From Nitrospirota bacterium (lineage in GTDB: Bacteria; Nitrospirota; Thermodesulfovibrionia; Thermodesulfovibrionales; SM23-35), in assembly GCA_018262395.1 (NCBI GenBank), contig JAGSYM010000031.1, forward strand, positions 1 to 10,266: a stretch of 10,266 nucleotides of DNA, given 5' to 3'. The notes under the pieces were generated by a model, which was not told the DNA's origin, did no database searches, and saw only the letters and a list, made by a program, of their open reading frames with translations. The position numbers were made by a program, and so were the translations under genes. Positions 1 through 5,932 of this stretch are shown here, piece by piece; position 1 is the first letter of the stretch; each line of letters begins with the position of its first letter.

Positions 1-180
1 TCTGACAGCGGGCGGATTTTTCTTGAGGTACACAGGGATGTATACAGAAAAATTGAGGATATGAATGCTGAAGCAAAAAGGCTGATAGAGAGCAAAGGTC
101 TTTCAGATAAGGTGAACTGGCAGAAGGTTAACGTAATGCTCAGGGAAAAATCAGGAGTTGCAAAGGATATAACGTTATGA
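1..180 (+). CDS. L,D-transpeptidase (YkuD family), C-terminal end only
   Basis: This is the last 59 codons of a gene that begins before the window; the frame runs from base 1 to the TGA at 178-180. The visible tail contains GRIFLEVHRDVY and later VNWQKVNVMLREKSG. This matches the way ErfK/YbiS-type L,D-transpeptidases end after the catalytic YkuD domain: a 'yLEVH' strand, a helix, and a 'vdW.kV...l.e.sG.p' tail. The catalytic Cys/His motif is outside the window, so the assignment rests on the tail and on the neighbour. Enzymes of this family make 3-3 peptide cross-links in murein or attach proteins to it, in the periplasm. The TGA overlaps the ATG of the next gene (ATGA at 177-180), which indicates translational coupling with the endopeptidase. 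E. coli ldtD (ycbB) and mepK (ycbK) are likewise adjacent. Confidence 0.65.
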   Translation, partial: SDSGRIFLEVHRDVYRKIEDMNAEAKRLIESKGLSDKVNWQKVNVMLREKSGVAKDITL

Positions 181-698
181 TTACACGAAGGAATTTCCTT
201 AAGTCCTGTCTTGTCGGAGCATCTCTTTTTTCTTTTCGCACTGCATTTGCTTCGAGAAGAACTGACAGGGTACTCGACATGGAAAACGTCCATACAGGAG
301 AGCGTCTGAACATACCGTATTGTCTCTCAGACGCCTATGACGTTGAGGCTCTCGAAAGGATCAATTATTTTTTACGGTGTCATTACACAGATAAAGTTAT
401 TCCAATTGATGTTGGGGTTCTGGATCTCCTCTGTGATATTAAGGATATGATAGGCAGGCAGAGGTCAATACAGATCGTTTCAGGTTATCGATCAGACGTT
501 TATAATGAAAAATTGGCCCGCGAGAGCAGAAATGTCAGTAAAAACAGCCTCCATCTTCAGGGACGCGCCATTGACTTCTCGATCGAAGGGATCAGCAGCA
601 GCAAGATAGCACGGATTGCGCAATCATTCGGAGCTGGCGGAGTAGGCAAATATCCGGAATTTGTGCATATCGACGTGGGAAGGGTACGCTCCTGGTAA
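177..698 (+). CDS. Tat-exported murein endopeptidase, MepK/YcbK (DUF882, peptidase M15-like) family
   Basis: The 173-residue protein begins with a twin-arginine signal (TRRNFLK at 3-9, then a hydrophobic stretch ending AFA near 25), so it is probably exported folded to the periplasm. The rest follows E. coli MepK closely: VHTGE at 38-42, the helix around NYFLR, SGYRS at 102-106, SLHLQGRAIDF at 124-134 and FVHIDVG at 162-168. The metal ligands of this M15-like fold should be H126, D133 and H164; all are present, so the enzyme looks active. Family members cut murein peptide cross-links, including the 3-3 bonds made by L,D-transpeptidases. This fits the overlapping transpeptidase gene upstream. 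The start is supported by AAGGA at 163-167, nine bases before the ATG, and by the position of the RR motif. Length is typical of the family. Confidence 0.9.
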   Translation: MITRRNFLKSCLVGASLFSFRTAFASRRTDRVLDMENVHTGERLNIPYCLSDAYDVEALERINYFLRCHYTDKVIPIDVGVLDLLCDIKDMIGRQRSIQIVSGYRSDVYNEKLARESRNVSKNSLHLQGRAIDFSIEGISSSKIARIAQSFGAGGVGKYPEFVHIDVGRVRSW

Positions 699-722
699 GG
701 CTTTGTTTCTTCTTCCTGTCCG

Positions 723-959
723 TCAGACATTTCTCTTCGTGCCGGCATAGGTAAATGCACAGCCGATCATTTTATAGTAATTGCCTTTATCGATGCCGAT
801 GCTCTTCCCGCATGAACAATATATTCTCTGGCCATCGGTCAAACAGTTGCCGTAATCCCTGACGATCCTTGTCTTGTGGCATCGCAACACCTCTCCTTTT
901 CCGATTTTTTCATATCGCCAAAGCTTTTTCCGGCAGGCAGTGCACCGCAGCACGAGCAT
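723..959 (-). CDS. Small conserved zinc-ribbon protein of unknown function
   Basis: This is a 78-residue protein with CTAC at 6-9 and YCSCG at 47-51, a split CxxC...CxC arrangement typical of a zinc ribbon; further cysteines lie at 27, 39 and 67. The string KKLWRYEKIGKGEVLRC, the GIDKG turn near 55-59 and the FTYAGTK end resemble small conserved hypothetical proteins I know from anaerobic bacteria. I cannot name a function. It has no signal peptide or membrane segment, so it is likely cytoplasmic. It converges on the endopeptidase gene with 24 bases between the stop codons and no clear terminator. The ATG at 957-959 has only a weak purine-rich stretch upstream (AGAAAGACGG on the minus strand). 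The internal cysteine pairing argues that it is a real gene and not a chance frame. Confidence 0.7.
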   Translation of the reverse strand: MLVLRCTACRKKLWRYEKIGKGEVLRCHKTRIVRDYGNCLTDGQRIYCSCGKSIGIDKGNYYKMIGCAFTYAGTKRNV

Positions 960-1074
960 AGTAACCGTCTTTCTGTATTAAACAAATTTTTTCGAATGTT
1001 TCCATCATCATTGTAGCAGATTCACATATAGTGCACATGAGATAGCTATTCCCGTGATATTCGTCGCCCTCACT

Positions 1075-1107
1075 ATGTTACCGGGATATTGGCACGTCAG
1101 GTAACAT
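1075..1107. repeat. Perfect inverted repeat (8-base arms, 17-base spacer) in a 386-base non-coding stretch
   Basis: ATGTTACC at 1075-1082 is matched exactly by GGTAACAT at 1100-1107. The gap from 960 to 1345 holds no credible gene. Besides this repeat it shows only the probable promoter of the next gene near 1256-1284. The repeat lies about 115 bases upstream of the small zinc-ribbon gene and about 270 upstream of the methyltransferase gene. It could be an operator, a transcript hairpin or a degenerate mobile-element trace; there is no T-run, so it is not an ordinary terminator. Confidence 0.5.
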
Positions 1108-1255
1108 CTGGAATCTAAAAGGGTTACAAACAGAGTAGACCTATTTTTGTGGTGTTTTAATAAGCCTTGAGGTGTCGTATTGTTTGTCTTTCAAGCGGGA
1201 GAGAATCGCTTCATATGCTTCTCCTTCAATCTCTTTCGAGCATCCTATGAGTTCT

Positions 1256-1284
1256 TTCAAAGGCTATTATTAATACTATATAAT
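1256..1284 (+). promoter_or_regulatory. Probable sigma-70 promoter of the methyltransferase gene
   Basis: TTCAAA at 1256-1261 (4 of 6 to TTGACA) is separated by 17 bases from a perfect TATAAT at 1279-1284. Transcription would start near 1291, giving a leader of about 55 bases before the TTG start at 1346. The surroundings are very AT-rich, so chance matches are possible. Confidence 0.4.
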
Positions 1285-1345
1285 GTATATAAAATAGTTT
1301 CTAAATTGCGGCGGGTTTCGTTTATGATAAAACAGGAATTTATAA

Positions 1346-2566
1346 TTGGACTGTTCAGCAAATATCATGCATAAGAAAGCAGTTGCAAGCATTGAATTCT
1401 CATTGTCCTGGCAGAGTTTCGCCGTAAAGCACACCGACTGCTTTTTTGCAAGGAAAGTCAATTTTTATCGGGATATTTTGCCACAGAAGATCACCGAATT
1501 ACTGCTCGGAAAAATGGCTGGAGATACAATAGAACTCCCGAGCATCATGAAGGAAATTGTATCGCCCTTTGCACAGGATAATGAGTTCTCTATCGACCAG
1601 AGACAATTTGATCGGCTTTATACTGCTCTGGGAAAAACAGAGCCTCGCGTTGGACGATTTTACCCAAAAGGCTTGCTGAAAGGGCTTCATGGCATCTTTA
1701 AAGGGAACATTGAACCATTTAGATGTGCGGGGATATCAGATACGACTATTACCGTGGACTTTAATCATCCGCTCTCGCAAAAGGATGGCAAGCTTATTAT
1801 GACTATCAAAGATATAAGGAGAAAAGAGGGAGAAATTGGTGGATCCTGTACAGAATGGCTTGAAATGATAACATCCGGACCCGGGATGCAGGCAAGATAC
1901 TGTGGAAATCCTACAGATTTCTTTGCAGGTGATCCATTCGCGAGAACCGATGAATACGAGGATGCCATGTTCTATACAGAACCCCGTCTTGCTACCCATA
2001 TTGATAATAGTGCGGCATTTGTTATTGAGAACTTATACGGAGAAATACTGAAAGACGGCTCAAAGGTTCTGGATCTGATGAGCAGCTGGAGATCACATAT
2101 TCCTCAGAACGTGAAACTTGATTCACTCATTGGTCTTGGGCTCAATCCGGAGGAGATGTTGCAGAATCGCCAGCTCACCGATCATATCATACATGACCTA
2201 AATAGAAAACCTTTGCTCCCTTTTGTCGATAATGAGTTCAGTGCTGTCATTTGTACCGTTTCTGTGGAATACCTGATACATCCATTTGAAGTTTTCAGGG
2301 AAATCGCAAGGATTCTAAAACCAGATGGATATTTTATTGTTACCTTTTCAAATCGGTGGTTTCCTCCAAAGGTTGTAAAGATATGGACTGAACTTCATGA
2401 CTTTGAGCGAATGGGGCTCGTCCTTGAATATTTTTTACAGACAGATTTATATAAAAATCTTGAAACATTTTCGATGAGAGGACTACCGAGGAATGAAGAT
2501 GATAAATATTTTCCGGAAACACTTAATTCTGATCCGGTATATGCGGTATGGGGACAGAAAGGATAG
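1346..2566 (+). CDS. FKBP/SlyD-like domain fused to a class I SAM-dependent methyltransferase
   Basis: The protein has 406 residues in two parts. Residues about 20-160 resemble an FKBP-like module: WQSFAVKHTD, FFARKVNF and above all ITVDFNHPLSQKDGKL at 135-150, which mirrors the 'vDgNHpLAGk.L' strand of SlyD-type peptidyl-prolyl isomerases. Residues about 220-406 are a methyltransferase of the type 11 fold: VLDLMSSWRSHIP at 241-253 (motif I), GLGLNPEEM, LPFVDNEFSAVIC at 291-303, VEYLIHP, ILKPDGYFIVTFSNRWFPPK, and the family-specific LHDFERMGLVL. The glycine-rich motif I of most methyltransferases is replaced here by LDLMSSW, which I recall as normal for this subfamily. The substrate is unknown. 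TTG at 1346 is chosen because AGGAA at 1334-1338 sits seven bases before it and an in-frame TAA directly precedes it; ATG at 1367 is the alternative and has no visible ribosome binding site. No signal peptide is seen, so it is likely cytoplasmic. Confidence 0.85.
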   Translation: MDCSANIMHKKAVASIEFSLSWQSFAVKHTDCFFARKVNFYRDILPQKITELLLGKMAGDTIELPSIMKEIVSPFAQDNEFSIDQRQFDRLYTALGKTEPRVGRFYPKGLLKGLHGIFKGNIEPFRCAGISDTTITVDFNHPLSQKDGKLIMTIKDIRRKEGEIGGSCTEWLEMITSGPGMQARYCGNPTDFFAGDPFARTDEYEDAMFYTEPRLATHIDNSAAFVIENLYGEILKDGSKVLDLMSSWRSHIPQNVKLDSLIGLGLNPEEMLQNRQLTDHIIHDLNRKPLLPFVDNEFSAVICTVSVEYLIHPFEVFREIARILKPDGYFIVTFSNRWFPPKVVKIWTELHDFERMGLVLEYFLQTDLYKNLETFSMRGLPRNEDDKYFPETLNSDPVYAVWGQKG

Positions 2567-2586
2567 TCCACCCAATGCACTTTTAA

Positions 2587-2705
2587 AGCTGTGGCAGCAT
2601 CTATGGCAGTTTCACACAGATACCCTCTGAGTGAGAGTCCTTTTTGTAATGTGTCAAGTAAAAGGACCTCATCATCGACAACAAGAACAAGCTCTCCCTG
2701 ATCAT
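2587..2705 (-). pseudogene. Remnant of a response-regulator receiver domain
   Basis: On the minus strand from 2703 the frame reads DQGELVLVVDDEVLLLDTLQ, then KGLSLRGYLCETAIDAATAL. This is the start of a CheY-like receiver domain: hydrophobic beta-1, the acidic DDE metal-binding cluster, helix 1, 'L.GY.ce.A.da..AL'. After about 40 codons the similarity stops, just before the end of the methyltransferase gene. The phosphorylated aspartate, the conserved Thr/Lys and any output domain are missing. There is no in-frame start codon before VLVVDDE, and a TGA lies at 2713-2715. An ATG at 2703-2705 would be in frame if one base had been lost straight after it. I read it as the 5' scrap of a two-component gene deleted or replaced when the methyltransferase region was joined here. 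A search of 960-1345 for the other half found nothing. Confidence 0.65.
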
Positions 2706-2725
2706 GGAAACATCAGTTCGTATAC

Positions 2726-4228
2726 CTATTTGCCTTTATCATGTGGCACAAACACTGCAGAATTGAAGCTGTTCTGTCCAGAGCAGTCCTCAACTGTTAC
2801 ATTGATGATGTAGCTTCTCCCTTGAGAGTTGCCGGCTCTTTCACTTCGTAGATTTATCCTTAAGGCATCAGTAATCTCATAATCTGGGGCAAAAGTATTC
2901 TCTTCGTATATATTTTCTCCATTTTTATTTGTCTCAACGATATGCACCGAGTCAATCCACATTCGGGTAAGTTGGTTTAATAAAACGAGGGAGGAAGTAT
3001 CGATAATAACGGACACCATGCTATGGTCAGGCGGCCATAGTATTTCTTTCGATGGCAATATGCTGCCTGTTACCCCTCTGTCATCGCATGGGTCGCAGAC
3101 ATCTCCAATCCCATCGTTGTCTTTATCCACCTGATCGTTGTTTGGATATTCCGGACAGTTATCTTCATTACCACATATTCCATCTCTATCAAGATCATTA
3201 AACAAATCATGAGGACAGATGTCGCACATATCACCAATATTATCTTCATCAATATCTTCCTGAGAAGGATTAAAGACGTCAATGCAATTATCCTCTGAGT
3301 CTTCGATTCCGTCACCATCAGTATCTTCATAAGTCGCCCTAAATATCTGGATACGACTATTACCAGTATCTGATATAAGGATCTCCCCATAAGGTCCCGT
3401 GTTGATACGGACAGGATACAGGAATTCACCTTCTTTTGTACCTACTTTTCCCCACTCAGTAAGAAGAATTCCTTCAGGGGTGAATTTCATGATGGTGCTT
3501 ACCAGAGGAAAAACAGCATAGACATCGTCTGAAGAATCTATTGCGATACTATATACCGTATCGATAGGCCATGCGATGAGAAAAGCTCCGTCTTGATCGA
3601 ACTTCTGGATACGACGGTTAAGCGTGTCAGCCACATAGACGTTTCCCACAGAGTCAACAGCAACATCATAGGGTGATTTGAACTGCCCCGGAGCACTACC
3701 AGATCCGCCCCATTCTGCGACGAGAACTCCCTCTGAAGTAAACTTTTGCACAGAATTATATACAGAATTGGTGACATACACATACGTGATTTCACTACCA
3801 TCGGAATCAATCGCCGAATGTGTCGCTATACCATTTGGCAAATAACGAGAACTGTTATAACCAAAGTGTAAGAGGAGCTTCCCGTTCTGATCGAACTTTG
3901 TTATGCCGTCAGCATTTGAAACATATACATTATCTGAAGCGTCAGTTGCAATATCCCATGCATTAGAGCACTGTAAAAGATTGTTCGTTCCACAGCTCAT
4001 CCATTCATAGAGAGGTACCCCGCGTGAATTAAACTTTTTGATTTTATTATTCAGCGCGTCGACTACATATATGTTTCCCGATGTGTCCTGTGCTGCCCCC
4101 CAAGGAGCGGGTGTTGTCCACTGCCTATCGAAAACAGGTGGATCTCCAATGGCATAGACAATATTTGCCATGATTAACATAGTAAAAATACACAGTACAT
4201 TGTGCCTTATGCTCTTTGTCCAAGACAT
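2726..4228 (-). CDS. Secreted NHL-repeat protein with thrombospondin type 3 repeats and a WPPDH-type C-terminal domain
   Basis: The 500-residue protein starts at the ATG at 4226-4228, preceded by the strong site GGGAGGA five bases away; the frame is open further upstream, but that part runs back into the terminator and riboswitch. Residues 1-26 form a signal peptide (basic start, hydrophobic core VLCIFTMLIMANIV, cleavage after VYA). Residues about 37-297 are NHL repeats predicting a beta-propeller, with recurring units such as SPYDVAVDSVGNVYVADTLN and RIQKFDQDG. Residues about 302-385 carry aspartate-rich calcium-binding repeats of thrombospondin type 3 kind (DTDGDGIEDSEDNC, DLDRDGICGNEDNC, DKDNDGIGDVCD). 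The C-terminal 115 residues contain ILWPPDHSMVSV at 396-407 and RSERAGNSQGRSYIINVTVEDCSG, as in beta-sandwich modules of bacterial surface proteins. No LPXTG, PEP-CTERM or membrane anchor is visible at the end. A riboswitch and terminator in its leader suggest control by c-di-GMP, which fits an adhesion or matrix role; the ligand is unknown. Confidence 0.88.
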   Translation of the reverse strand: MSWTKSIRHNVLCIFTMLIMANIVYAIGDPPVFDRQWTTPAPWGAAQDTSGNIYVVDALNNKIKKFNSRGVPLYEWMSCGTNNLLQCSNAWDIATDASDNVYVSNADGITKFDQNGKLLLHFGYNSSRYLPNGIATHSAIDSDGSEITYVYVTNSVYNSVQKFTSEGVLVAEWGGSGSAPGQFKSPYDVAVDSVGNVYVADTLNRRIQKFDQDGAFLIAWPIDTVYSIAIDSSDDVYAVFPLVSTIMKFTPEGILLTEWGKVGTKEGEFLYPVRINTGPYGEILISDTGNSRIQIFRATYEDTDGDGIEDSEDNCIDVFNPSQEDIDEDNIGDMCDICPHDLFNDLDRDGICGNEDNCPEYPNNDQVDKDNDGIGDVCDPCDDRGVTGSILPSKEILWPPDHSMVSVIIDTSSLVLLNQLTRMWIDSVHIVETNKNGENIYEENTFAPDYEITDALRINLRSERAGNSQGRSYIINVTVEDCSGQNSFNSAVFVPHDKGK

Positions 4229-4320
4229 CGTTTCCTCCCTTTGCACAGATATGTCTCTTTGACATACCTTCTTGTTAAAATAATCAGAATGACACTTCGT
4301 TCCGATCCCCTTTTTAAACA

Positions 4321-4350
4321 AAAAAGCCTACCCCGAAAGGTAGACTTTTT
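4321..4350 (-). terminator. Intrinsic terminator in the riboswitch expression platform
   Basis: On the minus strand AAAAAGTCTACC (4350-4339) pairs over 12 positions (one G-U) with GGTAGGCTTTTT (4332-4321) around a 6-base loop, TTTCGG, and the 3' arm ends in the U-run. It begins six bases after the riboswitch and lies about 92 bases before the NHL gene start, so read-through of it decides expression. The inverted repeat is nearly symmetrical and could also stop transcription on the + strand. Confidence 0.85.
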
Positions 4351-4356
4351 ATCTAT

Positions 4357-4448
4357 CGCCACTTCGACAACCCCTCTCTCCTTTTTTAACCCCAGGAAAG
4401 GTGGCTTTGTGTCGCCTGATTGCTCAAGCTTTACCTTTTCGGTGGCAC
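4357..4448 (-). promoter_or_regulatory. Cyclic di-GMP-I (GEMM-I) riboswitch aptamer
   Basis: The minus-strand RNA folds like GEMM-I. P1 pairs GUGCCAC (4448-4442) with GUGGCG (4362-4357). The first internal hairpin is GGU (4435-4433) with GCC (4405-4403), an internal loop of AAA opposite GACACAAA, then six pairs GCUUGA/UCAGGC closed by a GNRA tetraloop GCAA (4423-4420). The GAC-CAAAGCC-AC core (GACGCAAAGCC in the best-known examples) is present with one change, G to A. The second hairpin is shorter: CCU/AGG twice, around a UU/AGAG internal loop where the tetraloop receptor should be. By comparison with the Vibrio Vc2 aptamer the residue equivalent to G20 is G; cGAMP-preferring relatives have A there. 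The intercalating A47 equivalent is present. These residue equivalences are from memory. The location, before a terminator and a secreted protein gene, is typical of the class. Confidence 0.75.
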
Positions 4449-4551
4449 AATATTTGGTATGAATATAAGCTAAATCATTTTGAAAACCTATTTCACAAAC
4501 CGTAAGTTCTTTTTTCTTTTAAATATTAGATCACGTGATTTCAAAGTAATC

Positions 4552-4567
4552 GGTGATTTGAATCACA
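4552..4567. promoter_or_regulatory. CRP/FNR-family-like operator
   Basis: GGTGA-TTTGAA-TCACA matches the CRP consensus TGTGA-N6-TCACA at 9 of 10 positions and is a perfect GTGATT/AATCAC palindrome. A second palindrome, ATCACGTGAT, lies at 4530-4539, and GTGATTTSAA occurs as an 18-base-spaced direct repeat (4535 and 4553). The site is about 105 bases upstream of the riboswitch and about 250 bases upstream of the membrane protein gene on the other strand, so the target is unclear. Confidence 0.4.
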
Positions 4568-4815
4568 TGAAGTAGAAATATCCTCACAAAATAATTTTTT
4601 TATTGATTTCCGCGGAAATATATACCCTTTTTGCGAAAAAATGTCACCTGCGCATTTCAGGGAGCAGTCGTCGAAGATTAAAGGTAAAACAATTGCTGAC
4701 CCTGCTTTCATAGAATGTATTAACTGATAATTACCTTGGTATTTTTATTGGCATTCAATGCTGAGTTTAGACATGATACAATGTGGAGCGAGTCAAACAC
4801 ATATCTTTTGTGGAC
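4568..4815. other. AT-rich intergenic stretch
   Basis: No gene is visible in this stretch. It contains a perfect 12-base palindrome, TTTCCGCGGAAA, at 4607-4618 and a short T5-GCG-A6 hairpin at 4628-4641. A weak promoter-like pair precedes the next gene: TTCAAT at 4754-4759, 17 bases, TACAAT at 4777-4782. If that promoter is used, transcription begins near 4789, which would favour the ATG at 4816 over the GTG at 4783. Confidence 0.35.
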
Positions 4816-5283
4816 ATGAATAGGAGAAAGATATTGATATGGGGATTTATGCTTATTATTGTTGGAATTGGCATACCTATAATAAGTTTGCCTTTCTCTT
4901 CTACTTATGAAAGTGAAGATAGATTAATTTGGAATATAGCAAGAAGTTTTATCACCGGAGAAATTATTCTGAGGGAAAGTCTAATCGAGCTTATTCCTGA
5001 CAGAGATGAGAACCTTTATAAAGAATTTACCCACTACAAAGCTGACCATCCGGAGTCTAAAAACCTTCCCGAAAACGAACTCATTGATAATTTTTACAAT
5101 GTGCATTATAAGGATAAAATGTACAAAATGGAATTGATATTAAAATTAACAAAACAGAAAGTGGTAACGCACAAAGGCAAAATTGCAATTCCGTGCAAAT
5201 ATATTTTTGTCTGTAGTGTTTTTTTAATGCTCGCTGGTATAGGAGTTATTATTTTATCGAAAAAAGGATCAGAAAGGAGTTAA
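4816..5283 (+). CDS. Unrecognised membrane protein with two transmembrane helices
   Basis: This is a 155-residue protein from the ATG at 4816. I do not recognise a family. A basic start (MNRRK) is followed by a helix of about 19 hydrophobic residues (ILIWGFMLIIVGIGIPIIS). A hydrophilic, charged middle of roughly 100 residues comes next, then a second helix near the end (YIFVCSVFLMLAGIGVIILS) and a basic tail, KKGSERS. By the positive-inside rule both ends are cytoplasmic and the middle lies outside. An in-frame GTG at 4783 would add 11 residues; neither start has a good ribosome binding site, and ATG is preferred because the basic residues then sit at the N-terminus. The gene is distinctly AT-rich, more than bipA downstream, which suggests acquired or poorly conserved DNA. 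It has no close partner gene. Confidence 0.55.
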   Translation: MNRRKILIWGFMLIIVGIGIPIISLPFSSTYESEDRLIWNIARSFITGEIILRESLIELIPDRDENLYKEFTHYKADHPESKNLPENELIDNFYNVHYKDKMYKMELILKLTKQKVVTHKGKIAIPCKYIFVCSVFLMLAGIGVIILSKKGSERS

Positions 5284-5388
5284 CTGGAAACCTTTCTCCT
5301 TGAAAGTCTCGCCCATATAATCGAGTATAATACTTTTTAAGACCGAGATAGAAGTTCTTGATAAAAAAAACATAAAGTAACATCGTGA

Positions 5389-5490
5389 GCGTTTCTTCCT
5401 GAAGGCTTGTTTGAACATCTTACCGTTCGTGGTCAACCGTTCAAATTCGAAGTCTATGTATTGAATACGTTAGATCCCTATGAACTGTGA
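5389..5490 (+). pseudogene. Possible short gene remnant in the 5284-5560 gap
   Basis: A stretch open on the + strand after the TGA at 5386-5388 reads AFLPEGLFEHLTVRGQPFKF and then EVYVLNTLDPYEL before a TGA at 5488. The composition and alternating pattern look protein-like, but there is no start codon, and a one-base shift would extend it upstream (HRERFFL). I cannot assign a family. It may be the C-terminal scrap of a decayed gene or chance. The rest of the 5284-5560 gap shows no other gene; a 7-base inverted repeat AGAAAGG/CCTTTCT (5271-5277 and 5291-5297) spans the end of the membrane protein gene, without a T-run. Confidence 0.25.
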
Positions 5491-5560
5491 AGTGAAAAGG
5501 AAGCTGGAAGTTAGCTCCATGCTGAGGACATAGCGACCTGTTACAATACCTCTATTCACA

Positions 5561-5932
5561 ATGGTTTACAAGGTACTTGCAGATATAGTTGTATGTGTTC
5601 ATTTCTTGTGGATACTCTTCCTAATATTCGGCGTATTTTGGGGAATAAGAAATCAAAAGGTAAAGGTTATTCATATTTCTGCATTGGCCTTTGCTATAGT
5701 CATACAGGTCCTCAATTGGTATTGCCCATTAACTCATCTTGAGGCTTGGCTTAGAGCAAAACACGACCCAACCTTGTCGTATACAGGTTCATTCATTACA
5801 CACTATGTAGAGAAAATTGTATATATCGAGCTGCCTCCGTCTTTAATTTTCGTTTTGAGCATTTTCCTGGGAGGAATCAGTTCATGGCTTTATCTAAAAA
5901 GCAATAAACAGAGGGCAAAGTTGAGACGATGA
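5561..5932 (+). CDS. DUF2784 family membrane protein
   Basis: The 123-residue protein shows the pattern of the DUF2784 family. The N-terminus is MVYKVLADIVVCVHFLWILFL-type; a second hydrophobic segment is near 34-51 (VIHISALAFAIVIQVLNW). The family motif WYCPLTHLEAWLR comes at 53-65, then GSFITHY at 76-82, and a last helix near 93-112. Three membrane helices are therefore likely, with the conserved Cys-Pro-Leu-Thr and His residues in the loop between helices 2 and 3. No biochemical function is established for the family. The ATG at 5561 is the natural family start, though no clear ribosome binding site precedes it. Length is normal. It lies between an orphan gene and bipA with wide gaps on both sides, so it is probably transcribed alone. 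Confidence 0.85.
   Translation: MVYKVLADIVVCVHFLWILFLIFGVFWGIRNQKVKVIHISALAFAIVIQVLNWYCPLTHLEAWLRAKHDPTLSYTGSFITHYVEKIVYIELPPSLIFVLSIFLGGISSWLYLKSNKQRAKLRR

Noticed and set aside
2395..2580. The open frame continuing from the receiver remnant into the methyltransferase gene
   Set aside because: The continuation is antisense to a conserved gene and has no receiver-like sequence; the openness is accidental.
4229..4321. A 31-residue N-terminal extension of the NHL protein
   Set aside because: It would put the signal peptide inside the protein; GGGAGGA directly precedes the ATG at 4228.
4202..4462. An 86-codon open frame on the + strand
   Set aside because: It lies antisense to the start of the NHL gene, the terminator and the riboswitch, and its product is not protein-like.
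4749..4765. A sigma-54-like TGGCA...GC element before the membrane protein gene
   Set aside because: The spacing between the GG and GC elements is two bases too short.
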